From Amoebidium appalachense (lineage: Eukaryota; Ichthyosporea): 64,000 nucleotides of DNA. Where the stretch lies: NCBI GenBank assembly GCA_963693365.1, contig CAVNZM010000002.1, positions 3,968,001 through 4,032,000 on the forward strand, read 5' to 3'. Position numbers and translations under genes: made by a program. The notes under the pieces are model-generated. The model was not told where the DNA came from, did not search any database, and was given only the letters and a program-made list of their open reading frames with translations. Positions 11,658-25,680 of the stretch are shown one piece after another (position 1 is the first letter of the stretch; each line of letters starts with the position of its first letter).

Positions 11658-13679
11658 TTTACCCTCTAGAACAACCTTTTGGTGGAAAAAAGTCTGTCTA
11701 GCGCTATCTATTCACAAAACGATGATTCATGGCTGATGACGAACAGAAAAACGCGATTTCTTTAATATATAGAACAATAAAACATGTGCAAAAACCAATA
11801 TCTCTGACCTTTTTGGGATAATTATTGCTTGGATGAGTGTACGAGATAGCCAAAAGAACAACTACCGAAACGAGCTGGACGTCGACGTTGACACTGTGAC
11901 GAAGCCTTCAGTGTGACCGTTGGGTTGCCCTCGATACTGTCAAGCTTCGAGGTACGACGTACGGTATTTTGCGAAGACCGAGGAGTCTCTATATTAGAGC
12001 CTCGTACCTGAAGTGCTTGGTTCTATACATTTATTTCTAGGTCCTATTATGGATCTATAATTATTCAACTGTCTAGAGTAACCTGCCCCACACAGTACTG
12101 CTGGTTGATTGCATAGGCTCTCCAAGTACATTATCACTGTGCGCCACCACAATATATTATCGAGGAAAGGTTAAGATACTAACGCGGTAGAGCACATTCC
12201 ACTTACCTAACTACTTGAGTACTTCGCCGGCTCCAGGGGTTGCAAGGACCAGGCATTTTTAACCGTATTTTAGCATAGTACGGGAATTTTGACACCCTTG
12301 GCGGTTTTTCGAATAATTAAATGTCGTTTTAATCGTTCATTAAAATTGTAAATACGACATTTTCGAGTCATGATTCAACCCCTGGCCGGCTCAGTTGTTG
12401 CCAAACACGGGCTGAATTGACTCAAGTTTGCCCACAGCTCTCAGAAGCTCATAGTTTTCACACTGTTTTTTTTTTCTTCCCGAACCAACTTACAAGGTTT
12501 GAGTTCAAGAAGCCAAAACGAAGAAAGGGTAATTCTAAGCTCATATAGTTACTACACTGGTATTGCTAATAACTGCAGGGTTTTTGCAAAGTTAAGGTAA
12601 CGGATTGAGCAAGCGCAGTTCCTCATACGGTAGTGCTCTCTCTCACCCTTTCTTCGCACGTAGAGTTAGGAGGACAGGAACGTTAGGGAGTTTGGCTGTG
12701 TTATGTAGTTTAGAAAAAGGAAGGTCCTGGCCTCAATTGATTGTTTCTTCTTGGCTTGATTCAATACGTTTATTCGGCTGAATGCTCTTTCTTCTTGGCT
12801 TGGGTGTCACGCTTTCTTTGTTTTGAATGGACTGATCTCTTGGCTATGTCTACTTCACACGGGATCCTGTCACACCCCTTTCGTGCCATATCTTTGCTCA
12901 GACTTATTACAGGTGCAATCTTTTTCAAAATTGCTGTTTCCTTGTAACGACTTTGGTTTGGATAGATAGCTAAGAGTTGTGTTGGTATGTGGCACTGTAA
13001 GTACGTTTTACTTCCGTTCTGTGGCGATCTACTGCCTCTGGAAGAGAGGGTGTGGTTATCTTTGTCTTCGACTGAGAGTCTGGAGGGGGGCAAGAAGGGG
13101 GGGGGGGGGGGGGGGAGGCATGGGGTGGAATTTGGTTAGCTTTTTGGGCTCTTTAATACTGGTCTTTTGGTGGTGTTTGTTTCTCAGTTGTCTGTCTGTC
13201 GAGCAGTCGGTGGGGTTTCAGAGGCAAGATATCTGTATAGCAGGTACAACACAGTTGAGCATCGGGTGCGACATTGTTTGCTTGCTTGTTTGTGATCAAG
13301 TGGAAAGGGGGTGTAGGGTCGGGGGACCCCCAGGAGAGGTGGGGGGGGGAGGGAGGGAGGGGGGATAGGACTGTCAAGCTGGGTTTGGGTGCCAAATGTT
13401 TGTTATTGTTCATCGTCGGTGTTGCCCTCCCACCTCTCTTCGAGCAGTGTGAGTGAAAGCACAGTGGAAGGGAGCAAGAGAACTGGGTTGATTCCTTAGA
13501 CTAAGTGAGGTTGACTGGAGGTTCAAATGAGATAGTGAGAAGGGCTTGTCGGCCCACCTAACTAGCCAGTCAACCCCAACGCACTACTCCCCCTCCCCCC
13601 CCCTCCCCCCTCCTTCTCCCCCAGTTGGCAAGCGTGACTTTCTCTTTGGCTTTTTCTTACTATGCATTCTGTTTCCATG

Positions 13680-13717
<38 letters not shown>

Positions 13718-14104
13718 TTCCCCTCCCTCCCTCCCCACTTGCCCTCCTGGGGAGGCCCGCGCTTGTTCGTGACAATCTGGTTAGAGCAAAACCCAATTTG
13801 GAGCAGTAGTTCGCAAATGCCAGCAAAAGGTTATTGGACTTTTGGTGACCGGGAACCCAGTTTGCCATATTATTTTATGCTAAACGCTGACAGAGGATTC
13901 ACATACCTCTCTCCCATGCACTCCTCCCCCTCTCCTTCCCTCCCTCGCGCTCTCTCTCTCCCTCCCTCTCTCCCTCTCACCTTCACTCTCTCCCTCTCCC
14001 TCTCCCTCTCCCTCTCCCTCTCCCTTTCGCTCCCCCTCTCCCTCCACATTACACACATGCCACAACCCCCCCCCCTCCCTGCTGTGCAGTGAACAGCCAG
14101 CAAG
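11658..14104. other. Intergenic, mostly unique sequence
   Basis: AT-rich unique DNA without a credible frame up to about 13000. Then come G-tracts (13097, 13340), a long C-tract at 13680-13717 and a pyrimidine (CTCC/CCCTCT)n region at 13920-14045. A CTGTGCAG acceptor just before the ATG at 14105 suggests a 5-prime UTR intron of the next gene. Confidence 0.55.
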
Positions 14105-14667
14105 ATGCCGCACAGGGACCACACTTCGCACAAGGAGGTCAAGGATGACCGCCACAGCAAGACGGGCGTGCAGGGTGACCCCAAGAAAGGTATTTGCGCG
14201 TGTAAAACACCTGCTTTTTTTTGTTTGTTTGTTATGGTTTTTTTTTTGGTTTTTTTTTTTGGGGGGGGGGGGGGGAGTTTGCATCTCAAACATATTTCGC
14301 TCCTGGAAGACACACCGTTTCCCAATATATCGACTGTGTAAACCTGGAAGACACCTGGTTTGCTTTTTTTTTGTTTGTTAGTGTGTATCCGTGTATGTGT
14401 CTTTGTCTATGTGCCTGTTCTTTTTCTTTCTTTCTTTTTTCTTTTCTTTCTTTGGAAGAGGAGGGGGTCGGGTGGAGGGGGGGGGGGGGGGGGGGAGGGG
14501 GGTTTGGATGAATCTCAAACACATGTTTTGTTGCAGGAGGTGCTGGGGGCCACTACACGTGGGGTAAGGCCGGAGATGAGGTCGATGCCGACTCGGGTGT
14601 GAACGACCCCAAGGACCCCAACTATGAGGGTGATGAGAAGGCCCCACTGCCTCCTGTCGTATGTGCC

Positions 14668-14711
<44 letters not shown>

Positions 14712-15239
14712 TCAATAGGCATAGGAACCCCCCTAATGATGGGCTCTGTTGAAGTGTCTTCTGCCTGCACGCTCAAATTGTTTGATTTAGGGTTTGTCAT
14801 TTTTGTGACGTTCTGTAGTTTGTTCTTTGGTGCCTCCTCCATATCTCCAACCCTCTAACGCATACATCCTCCCCCCTCCCCCCCACCCACTCACCCACCC
14901 CCCCACCCCCTCCCCCGTCCTCTTCCCTTCCCTTCTTCCCCCTTCCCGTCAGCTGGGTTTTGTGTGAGTAGGTCGAAGCTCGGGTACTGTGGATGCCATG
15001 GGTTCCCACCAAGGATAGGCTCTACTTATGATGCATGTTGTTTTTGTGTGTTCTTTCTGCCAGTCTACGTTGTGTTGTCCGTTGTGAATGTGCACTTCGT
15101 GATCTCTCTGCAATGTATTCATATGATCCCCCCCCCCCTTCCCCTCCCCCCACGAGGAAAAAAAGAAACAAACAAAGAAAGAAAGAAGAGAAAAAATTGA
15201 AAAGAAAAAGAGAGAAAGAAAGGGGGAAAACTTGATAAA

Positions 15240-15306
<67 letters not shown>

Positions 15307-15398
15307 ACGACCACCACCACCACTACCGCATATTTCTCACACACTGTGTTCGTTTTGCATCCCGTTCCCCCCCTCCCCCCCCCCCCCCCCCCCCCCCC

Positions 15399-15437
<39 letters not shown>

Positions 15438-15878
15438 TCCCCCAGGATGCATTTTGCTGATGTTACATACTGTGTACGTTATTGTTGCATACTTGAATGT
15501 TTGCATTTGCATGTGTTCTGCACCGTGTTTCCTGTCATGTGGTTGTGCTTCGTATCGCGTTCCGCAATCTACCCCCCCACCGCCACCGCCACCGCCACCG
15601 TCGCCACCCACCCACCCACCCACCCACCCAAAAAAACGTACACACACACACACACACACACAAGAAGCTCGAGGGCAGAAGTTTGTGTGTGATGTGTTTT
15701 GAAAAGGGGCAGGGGGGCGGGGGGTATGCCTTTGCATGTACACAGTGTTTAGAGGGCAAATCCGTGTCACATTTCTGACTTTCCTTCCTCTCTGCAGCCC
15801 GACCGACAGCTGTCGTTTGAGCAAGTGAGCAAGGAGGTTGCTGAGAAGTCGGCCACCACTGCCCAGCCCAAGGCCTAG
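14105..15878 (+). CDS. Small protein (95 residues) with a PDCD4-like N-terminal motif
   Basis: Three exons, 14105-14189, 14537-14658 and 15798-15878, join in matching phase with GT-AG introns (donors GTATTT and GTATGT, acceptors TTGCAG and CTGCAG). The product starts MPHRDHTSHKEVKDD. It contains KKGGAGGHYTWGKAGDE followed by DPKDPNYEGDE. This Gly-rich 'GGxxTWG...DP.DPNY' signature is the conserved segment preceding the MA3 domains in PDCD4-type proteins, which bind RNA and translation factors. Here no MA3 domain follows; the protein ends in a short acidic/basic tail. It could be a stand-alone family of small RNA-associated proteins, or an extra exon may be hidden in the 1.1-kb second intron. 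That intron holds a long C-tract, (CA)n runs and a dispersed repeat copy. Confidence 0.72.
14958..15130 (+). repeat. Dispersed repeat copy, plus orientation, ending in a C-tract
   Basis: The block starting AGTAGGTCGAAGCTCGGGTA and running through GGCTCTACTTATGATGCATG to CACTTCGTGATC is a diverged copy, in opposite orientation, of the repeat found intact at 49874-50186. It ends at a C-tract, as the other copies do in this orientation. A second fragment of the same family lies at about 15500-15565 and again runs into C-rich sequence. Both sit inside the second intron of the PDCD4-like gene. Confidence 0.6.
15240..15436. repeat. (CA)n, C-tract and (CA)n microsatellites
   Basis: An uninterrupted (CA)n of about 32 units spans 15241-15304. 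It is followed by a short unique spacer, a C-tract, and a second (CA)n run that starts directly from the C-tract (about 15370-15435). It lies in the second intron of the PDCD4-like gene. Confidence 0.9.
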
Positions 15879-16260
15879 GCCACACCCACCATGTGCATGT
15901 GTACTCCCTATTAGCGTGTAACTATGGAGCAATACATGTCACATGTAAGGAGTTGTGTGCCCTTTGGATTATGGAGCTGTATAACCAGAACAAACGTAAA
16001 CATGTGTGTGTGTGTTTGACGTGACCAGAGTCTTTTGGTGGGTACGTTATAGATGAGGGATGGTGGTTTGGGATTGATGTGTGCAAGAACACAGTAGTTT
16101 AAGGCTGCTATTCCACCACCCAAAAAATAACACCTTGTAGCTGTAAGGTGCACCCAAGTCATATGATTAAAGCCGTGTTTCTTTTTTCTTGTTCCTTTTT
16201 TTTTTTTTTTTTTTTAGCCCCTTGCTTCTCACAGTCAGCTTCGTGGCCTTGTGTACGAAA

Positions 16261-16266
16261 AATAAA
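16261..16266 (+). terminator. Possible polyadenylation signal
   Basis: AATAAA lies 383 bases after the stop of the PDCD4-like gene, in unique sequence. It is the canonical motif, but the distance and the lack of transcript data make the link tentative. An ATTAAA at about 16166 is an alternative. Confidence 0.3.
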
Positions 16267-16359
16267 CTGCCCGTTGGGTTTCAACAACCAAATTGTCTTG
16301 CATGTCCCTGCGCCGTGCGCACCTGAGGTGACATTGAAACTCTGGGCGGATTGACCCCG

Positions 16360-17090
16360 GCCTCCCCCCCCCCCCCCCCCCCCAAACACACACACACACA
16401 CACACACAAAAAAAAAAGAACCCCCACCCCTCCTCGGGACTGGGCCTCTGGCCCCCCTCCCTCTCCCCCCGAAATAATTATCATCGTTGTAGTGTTCACC
16501 TGAGCATCGAGGTCTGTGTATTCGGTGCGTGTGGGTGGGTGGGTTGTGTACCGAGTCGTGCACTTGCGCATGGCATTGCTTAGAAACATGTACATATCAT
16601 GTGTGCGCACGTGTACTATGGTGGCATTGTTGCATGTTGGGATGCACTGTGTGTTCTTGTTTGGTGTCACGTTATTTGCCACCGTGTGTGACACTCTGTG
16701 TGTGTGTATGTGCGTGCACGTTTGTACGTGTGTGTGTGCGCTGCAGTGCATAACCATAATTGATTGTACGTGCGAGTGCATGCCCTTGGTGGACACGGCA
16801 GGTGCGTCTGAGTTGACATAAAATTAAACCAAGTTAGCTGTGTGACTTCAGGCCAATTATCATGCATATATACATACTATATATATATGGATATTCGGAA
16901 GACTATCTTACTCATTAACTAAGTCTATCTAAGCCTATCGTGACAAAGCAACAAAATACTTACTAACAACTAAAAAAGTAGGAATATGAAAGGCTCCCTG
17001 ATCACGGGCCCGCAAGAGGCCTCCTAAAGGGCAGGGGGTGAGCTCGAGATCTTGCGGGCCGGACGGGGGGGACGGGGGACGAGGGACGCG

Positions 17091-17131
<41 letters not shown>

Positions 17132-18179
17132 AAGAGGCACATGTATGATGGGCTTGAGAGCAGAAAGAAAACAGCGGCATCCAATAAAAAACCGTGCTAA
17201 GAAGCAATAATGATAGTGCGCATGCGGTAGGGTATAATGAAGTAGAAAAGTGTGTGTGTGTGCAGTTCAAGTGCATTTACGTGCTGTCTTCAGAAGGCCC
17301 AACTTTGAACATCTTCTATCTGGCGAACTGGAAATCATTCCATATGACTTTGCATTTGTGCAGCCCACAAAGTGCTCAAAGTGTTAACGTTTTAGCTGCA
17401 GCGAAATCAAGAGTCGCAATATTAGCTGCTTTCGGGCCAAGACGCGAGGGCCCACCAAATCCTCTATGTTTCATGTGACAAAGGTTTTCTTCTTCTTATG
17501 AGGCCCCCCCACACCTGTATTATTTGACAAATCTGAAAACACCGGGAAAAGGATCATCTGTCGCGCGTGCACACACGCGGTCCACAATGTTTTATTCAAC
17601 TGTTACAAACACGTTTTCACGGTTTTTTGCGCTATCTTACTAAAATGGAAATGATGATGTGGTCCAACCACACACGTTTATCGTTTTGCTTTTGAAACTG
17701 TAGGTCGTCCCTTATGTGCATTTTACGATTATTTTAAAGCGCCTGGCTTCACGCCGACAACATTTTAGCAAAAACAAACCAATCTCATTATCAGATATAG
17801 ATATGTGCTATGCATTTAACTTATTTACAACAAAGAAAGGGTACTGGCTTTTACCTTCTAAGCACCGCTCGTCATTAGGTAATTAAGGGTGACACAGAAT
17901 AACCATACACGGCGATCTTTCAATCGCATGACTGCGTATTGGCTGTTCTTTCGCTTAGTCTTAACGATCTAACCATGGTTAAGTCACATTATGCATCAAG
18001 GAAAAAACAAAGAAAACAAAAAGGAAAAAAGGAGGAGAAAAGGAAAGGAAAGAAAAGCAACCCCTTCAATCAGGTGTATATCACAAGCGCGAAGAGGGAA
18101 ACCAAGAACCACATCCTCTACACCACATCAAATGATTTCGGAAATTCCACGGAAATATCAAATTTTTAAAAAATACAAT
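16360..18179. other. Intergenic
   Basis: A C-tract followed by (CA)n and A-rich sequence at 16364-16418, GT-rich sequence to about 16745, and a long G-tract at 17093-17130. The rest, to 18179, is unique AT-rich DNA with no supported gene. This is the downstream flank of both converging genes. Confidence 0.55.
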
Positions 18180-18621
18180 CTAAGGAATAAAATCAAGCCT
18201 CAACCTACACCCGGGCGTAACAGGCGCCGTAAACCTAGCCACGCCATTGGTTGTTGTTCTCACCCTCCCGCCAACCGACCGCGATTTGCTCCCGTTATCG
18301 GTCGAAATCGGACACATTTTCGTCACTTCGTATATCTGCTCGGAACGTAATCCAGTTATCTCCAAGGTATATTTCCCGCTCAGCGGCGTTGAAATTTCGA
18401 CGGCGTCCTGTGAATAGGATACCCTGACATTTCCGATGTTCCAAAGCCACGCTGCCGGGGCGACCCCCTCCCATGGGGTGATCTGAATGGTGTGGTAGGA
18501 TAGCCTAATACCATAAACCACTTCGCGGTAAAGCATTGAAATTATGGAAGGATATTCGAAGAATCCTTGGTGCCGCATGTTCGTGCCATTGATGTCGTAG
18601 CGTTCGGCAACCCACGTCCAG

Positions 18622-18671
<50 letters not shown>

Positions 18672-18946
18672 ACGTGCGCGCGCGTGCGTGTGTGTGTGTG
18701 AGGGGGGGGGGGGGGGGAGGGAGGGGGAAAGGGGGGGGAGAGGGGGGGGGGGTGGGGGGAGCGGGAGGAGGGGAGGGAAGGGGGTTCGGTCAAATTATTT
18801 CAGAGGAATCATACACCAACACGCCACTGTGAACTTACATAAGGGCGTAAAATGGGACGAACCGAGAAAACAAACCATTTTATCTCTCTCTGTGTGTGAT
18901 GGAGAACGCACTCACTGGTTTGCATGCAAGTTCTTTTTTTTTTTTT

Positions 18947-18985
<39 letters not shown>

Positions 18986-19153
18986 AAGAGGGGGAGGGGG
19001 GGAGGGGGAGACGGGGTGGGTGAAAGAGGAGGGGGGGGGGAGGGGGGGAGATGCAGAGAAACCTGTGCCCATCCAGAAAAACGAATATATAGGAAGGTGA
19101 TTAATTATTTGTGTTTGTGCACACGAATGTATGCATGCATTTTGTATGTATGT

Positions 19154-19200
<47 letters not shown>

Positions 19201-19523
19201 GGGGGGGGGGGAGGAGGGCGAGACGTGGTATGTGCTGCTGGTGGAAGTAGAGTCGTCTATTGGTGTGTGCGTGTGTGTGCGCCCGCGCGCGTGCACACAT
19301 GTGCGTGTGCGTGTGTGTGTGTGTGCATGTGTGTGTGCGCGCGCAAGGTTGCGAGTGCGCCTGCGTGCATGTCTGTGTGTGCGTGTGTATGCGCATGTAA
19401 GTGTGTGTGTGTGTGCGTGTGTATGCGCATGTAAGTGTGTGTGTGCGCGCGCACGTGTCTGTGGGTTTTGGGCTTCCTAGGGCGATCTAAGATTGGGGCA
19501 CCTGAGGGCTCCCGGGCGAGGCT

Positions 19524-19567
<44 letters not shown>

Positions 19568-20114
19568 TAGAGAGAGAGGGAGAAAGAGAAAAGGAAAGAA
19601 ACTCACTTGAGCACGTCATTCACAATGGGTTTCATGAGCAGATCCTCAAACGACTTTTTGTCGTTGACATACCTTCTGGCCCACGCATCAAAATACATAA
19701 TTCGGCCCATGCACACCTCCGAATCCCCAATATTTCCATAATAGGTTAAATCCGGTCCGTAAAACATCTCCGAAACGAACGTCGGGGCTATGTGAGCGGT
19801 CTCGTATTTGTCGATACGCTTCAGGATCTTGCGCGATTGGTCTAGATCGGGAATTTCCGCTGCAATCGCGATTAGATTAGCGTCGTAATCGATCATGTCC
19901 AATCTCCCGTTTTCGCCTTCCTGGGTGACATAGTGGTCTTTTTCTTCCTCCGAGTCCCATAACACATGATTCATGGCCCGTTTAACCTGTTCGGCACGAA
20001 TGCGGCATGAATTTGCGCGTTCTGTCGCGTTTTTGAAGTCGTAAAATTCGGCAATATCTCGGAGGAGGATGACCATTGCGGCGTTGCTGTCGCTGGTGAG
20101 GCCGGCGCGCCTGT

Positions 20115-20175
<61 letters not shown>

Positions 20176-21274
20176 TTGGTGTGAAGGGGGGACGGGGGCT
20201 TTTGGGGGGGGGGGGGGGGGGGGGGGGGGGGCCTAGGACCCGGGGGGAAGGGGGGAAAGGGTGAGTTGTGTATTCAGGCATATGCATGTATGTCTGTGTA
20301 TTTGTACATGCGCGCATTGAATGTTAGGTTCACGTGTGTTGGGCATCTCTCCCTCCCTCCTTCCCTCCCTCCCCTCCTTTCTCCTTTTCTTACACTTTCA
20401 TTCACACTCTCTCACTTTCTCACTCTGTCCTTCTGTCCCTCCTTCTCTCCCTCCCTCTCCCTCTCTCTCTCTGTGTGTGTGCATGCAGGCGTGTACGCCT
20501 GCACGTGGTTACATGTCTGGGTGTTTTTAATAGTACTGGTGATTTTAGAGTCAGACAAAAGCAGACTCAAGAAAAGCGAACAGAACAGAGCATATCGTCA
20601 GAGGTGGGGGGGGGGGGGGTATGACTCAACAAAAGAACCCATGGAAACGAGAGGGGAGGGGGGGAGGGGATAGGGTGAAGGGGGAGAAGAAGGGGGTGGG
20701 TGGGAGGGGAGGGGAGGGGGGAAGGGAAGAGGAGGTTTGAGGAGGAGAGGGGGAAGGGGTGAAGGGGTTAGAGTAGGTGGAGGAGTAGGGGGGGGGGGGG
20801 GGAGGGGGGAGGGGGGGGGGGGGTCATGATACCTAAACGTATCGATCATCAAAGGGCCGTTCATTCGATACAGCTGCTCCGTCGGGTCGAAAAACGCCTC
20901 CAAAAACTGGAATGCCCTTTCCATCTGTTCACCATATTTGGTAAAAAACTCCTGGTCTCCGGTGACCTTAAAGTAATTCAGGCATGCGCGGAGCCAAAAA
21001 TAGTTGGGCCCGGGCATGATTGCCATTGAGATAGCCTCGAAGGTTGGATAGTAGTTGTTAAAGTGGTGGGGCACCTGGCCTTGTTCGTTGATGCTTTGCG
21101 CTGACGTGCCTAGGACGGCTGCCGCTAGGTCCTGTGTATGTGTACGTGTATGCATGTTTGTGTGTGTACGTGTGTGTGTGTACGTGTGGGTGTGTATTTG
21201 AAGGTGTGTGTGTGTGCGTGTGTGCACGTGCACGTGTATGAGCCTCAGTGCGCGTGCACGGTATGTGTGTGTGT

Positions 21275-21305
<31 letters not shown>

Positions 21306-22480
21306 GGGGAGAGGGGGGGGGGGGGGAGAGGGGGGGGAGGCGGGGGGAGGTGAGGGGGTGGTGGCGGTTAGGAAGTGTTACAGAATATGGCGTACACATT
21401 CAAGAAATTTTACAAAGCGCACCCGAAAAACATGCATCATAAGCAAAGCAGGCATGTGCATGAGGTTAGCAGGTGGAAGGAGGTAGAAGGTACAAAGCAC
21501 AACTACACCATGAGAAACATAGTGCATGACACATAAACATGTCGACATTCTATTCAAGTTGCAACATCAGCAACACGTAGTATGCAACATAGTGAGGGGG
21601 AGGGAGATAGCCGGGAAAGGGGTTGGGGCGCGGGGGGAATAGCCTACCTGCAGATACTTATCGCCGCTGTAAGTCAACGAGGTGAGAGCCAGGAAACTAT
21701 CCGGGTCGAAAAAATTATATCCCCCCATATATCCATGGTCGGGACCGTGGAAGGTTGGGGCCATCATGGTGAGTTTATCTCCCCCACCTTCACTACCGAT
21801 ATAACTGATAGTGGCGGGGGGAACCGTGAATATTCCTGGTAAAATTGCACGGGCATGGCGAATGGGTAGGTTGACTTCGGGCTCAGGGGGGATATACAAG
21901 GTTGGAAAATTGTCGTTATTTGGGGCTATACGCATACTGCTTGTGTAGGTGGCGGGCACGCGCTGTGGCGGGGGCTTAAATCCTTTCGTGAATTCCTCCT
22001 GTGTGGATATAACAGCAGTTAGATAGACGGTATGGATTGCTTGTAGGAAAGACAGTTTTACGGGTCAGTAGGGTAAATACTTATGAGAGAATACATGTAG
22101 AATTACAGTGAGATAGGTTGGTTTAGAAAACCACTCGACTTAGTATTCGTGGAGTATTGCCAGACGGCAAAGGGGTGAAAATTGAGGCAACGTCGCACTA
22201 GGAAATTGGGTGTATGCTCCCGGCGCCCGGGGGGGGGGGGGGGGGGGGGGGGAGGGGGGGTTGGGGAGGGGGGGTCTCAAGAACGCAATAGGGGTTTATG
22301 AGACAGCAACAGAACGGTGTATGTTGAGAGTTTGGGTTGAGGAGCGAAAGGCTCAGGAAAACAAAGAAAAAAGGGCTAGAGCGGCGCAATAGTGATGTGC
22401 GTGTGCGTGTGCGTGTGCGTGTGCGTGTGCGTGTACGTGTGCGTGTGCGTGTGCGTGTGCGTGTGCGTGTGCGTGTGCGT

Positions 22481-22521
<41 letters not shown>

Positions 22522-22971
22522 CATGTGTGTGTGTGTGCGTGTGTGTGTGTGTGTGTGTGTATGCTATAGAGCAGGCGTGTGTGTGTATGCTTGAGGGCAG
22601 CTTCCACACACCTCCGTGTACATATCCGGTGCCTTCTCCCTCATCATGCCGTGCTCCGAATATGTGCTGTTTATCTCCATGTTATCCGCGGGGTCTTCGG
22701 GCACAAATTTCCTCGCAGTAATACCATTCTCTGCATATTCGTTGTAGGAATAGAACCCCACCCAATTGTCTTGGACCAACTCCCGGGGCGTAATTCCGGC
22801 CACCACTTCGTGCACGGCTGATTTGTAGCGGCGGCGATTTTGGGGAGCTTCGAACCATCCGGGCTGTGTGGGTAGGCGTGGTCAGACCTTTATTGTATAT
22901 TTTATGCTTCTGGAATATACACACACACATACGTGCGCAAGACACCACACACACACACAGACACACACACG

Positions 22972-23009
<38 letters not shown>

Positions 23010-23177
23010 CTGTCTCTGTCTTTCTCTCTTGCTGTCTCTCTCTCACCCCGAAAAGCATGCATGTAAGGAAACACCCACGCAAGAAAACACGCGCACCTGC
23101 ACGTTCGTGTCCGCGCACATACACACATAAATACACATCATACACATCATACACACACACACACACACATACACACA

Positions 23178-23220
<43 letters not shown>

Positions 23221-23306
23221 CACACACGCACGCACACAACACGCACACAAACGTGCACACACGTGCACACACACACACACACATAAACACAAGCACACAC
23301 ACGCGC

Positions 23307-23378
<72 letters not shown>

Positions 23379-23639
23379 GCGGCATGTCCAGCATCATAGC
23401 CCTCGAACACGTGTCAGGGCAACGATTGGCCAACACCACGTGACTTCCCATATTTGGAAGGAGCCCAGTGTCATCCCTCTCCACTTCTATGGCAGATCCC
23501 CCGCCCGCCGCATACCACCGCAATAGCCTTTTTTGGGAGGGGAAAAACCCGGCATCATCATAGGCCTTAAGCATCTGAACAATGTAGCCGCCATCGAAAA
23601 GGCCATATATGGAAATGGGCCTGACGTAGATCCCGTGCC

Positions 23640-23672
<33 letters not shown>

Positions 23673-23854
23673 CGGCGCGCGCACACACACACGGTTTCGG
23701 GTGTGAATGAGAGAGAAAGAGGGGGAGGGGGGGGGGGGGGGGGGGGGGGGGAGGGAGGAGGGGGGAGGGAGAGACAGACAGACAATCAGAGAGAGAGCGA
23801 AGGGAGGGGAAAAGTGTGTGTGTGTGTGTGTGAGGGGGGAGGGAGGGAGGGGGG

Positions 23855-23937
<83 letters not shown>

Positions 23938-24028
23938 ACACGCTCGTTTGCTTCACGTGTGTGTATGTGTTGGTGAGAATATGGTGACTGTGGGTTTTTT
24001 TTTTTGTTTTTTTTTGTTGTTGTTGTTG

Positions 24029-24060
<32 letters not shown>

Positions 24061-25576
24061 GGGGGAGGGAGCAGGCAGCACACACCAAATGATATTTTGG
24101 TCGAGCCCAAATCATTCAATCAACGTACAAGCGTGAACACAAGCTTGCATACGTCGAGGATTTTTTTGGGGGGTGGGGGTGTTTGTGGGGGGAAGGGGAG
24201 GGGGGGGGAGGGATGGGGGGGAGAGTTATGGTACATTGCAGGGGGTACTCTAATCAAACGAAGACCATACGGCAAGATAAAGGGGCGGGACCAGGTGTGT
24301 GCATGCATAGCAGGGTGGTAGGCAAAGGCATTGAGTCTTAAAGGGGGGGGGGGGTATATGAATTGAAGGGTGGCCAACCAAGGAAGCGAAAACCTTAACA
24401 ATTTACAAAAGGAATAAAGTCGAAAAAAACGAAATCTAAACAATAGTGACGGGGAAGGACCGGGGGAGGGTTGGAGGGGGGGGGGGGGGGGGGGGGGTCC
24501 CTGCTTACCGACAAAAACGGGAGTCTGTCATTTATAATAGAGCCAGTGATTGCCAAAGAGAAGAACCTCTCCCCACCCTTCAACCCTACAGTCCATTTTT
24601 CCTTTACGACAGAATTCGTTGGCGAATCCCCGTCCATAATTCCATCGACGGTAAAGGTGACCGACTCGAAGAGGGAGCTGTCGCTACTGCAAGGGCCAGT
24701 GGTTTGGTGTGAAACCTGTGTGTGTGTGTGGGGGGGGGGGGGGGGGGGGGGAGGGGGAGGGCGGAGATGGTACGTGTGTGTGTATGTGTGTGTTGGGGGG
24801 GGGGGGGGGGGGGGGGGGAGAAGGGGGAGGGGGGGATTGTATGTGTGTGTATGTGGGGGGGGGGGGGGGGGGGGGGGGGGAGGGGGGGGGAAGGGGGGAA
24901 GCGTGGGTGTGCATGTGCTTGCATGCGTGTGTGCGTGTGTGTGTGTGCATGTGTGGGTGTGGGTGTGGGCGGGGGGCTGCATGCGTGTGTGAGGGGGGGA
25001 GAGGGCGGTGGAACGGTTAGAATGCGAAGAACACATAAATGAAGGACAGCAATACACAAGACAATGCAAACTATGCAAAAAAGAGGGGGAGGGGGGAAGT
25101 AGGGGAAGGGGATTGAGGGAAGTGGGTGGGTGGAAGGAAGGAAGGGAAGGGAGGGGAGGGAGGGTTAGAATATGTTAGTGGTACGGAGTACACATCATGA
25201 CGAACACCACAAGGCAGATGGCAAAGCACACATGATTACTATGCATTAATAAGCAAAGCCCATCCTCAGGGGATTGAGTTGTGTGTGTTTGTGGGAATCT
25301 CGGCATGGAGGTGTTACCAGCGTGTGTGTACGTGCGTGTGTGAATATATGGATGGATATGCCTCCCTGTCCGTGTGCGTGTGAAATGCGTCAAAGCATGT
25401 TCATGTCTATTCGTTTGCACGTATGCGGAAGAGCGTGTGTAGGTTTGATGCAGGTGGGTGCGTGGACGTGCATGTGTGTGTGTGCGCGTAGTTGAGTCAC
25501 CACCAGGTGAAATGCCACTGAGTTGTTTTAACAGCTTGCACCTCACCAAACAAAGAAAGACCAAGGCAGCCCGAAC

Positions 25577-25612
<36 letters not shown>

Positions 25613-25618
25613 CCCCTC

Positions 25619-25680
<62 letters not shown>

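Noticed and set aside
18839-18889. Possible missing glycosidase exon (open, with GTAAGT donor)
   Set aside because: Its length is a multiple of three in the open frame, so it does not repair the phase break before the last exon; other acceptor choices give a stop.
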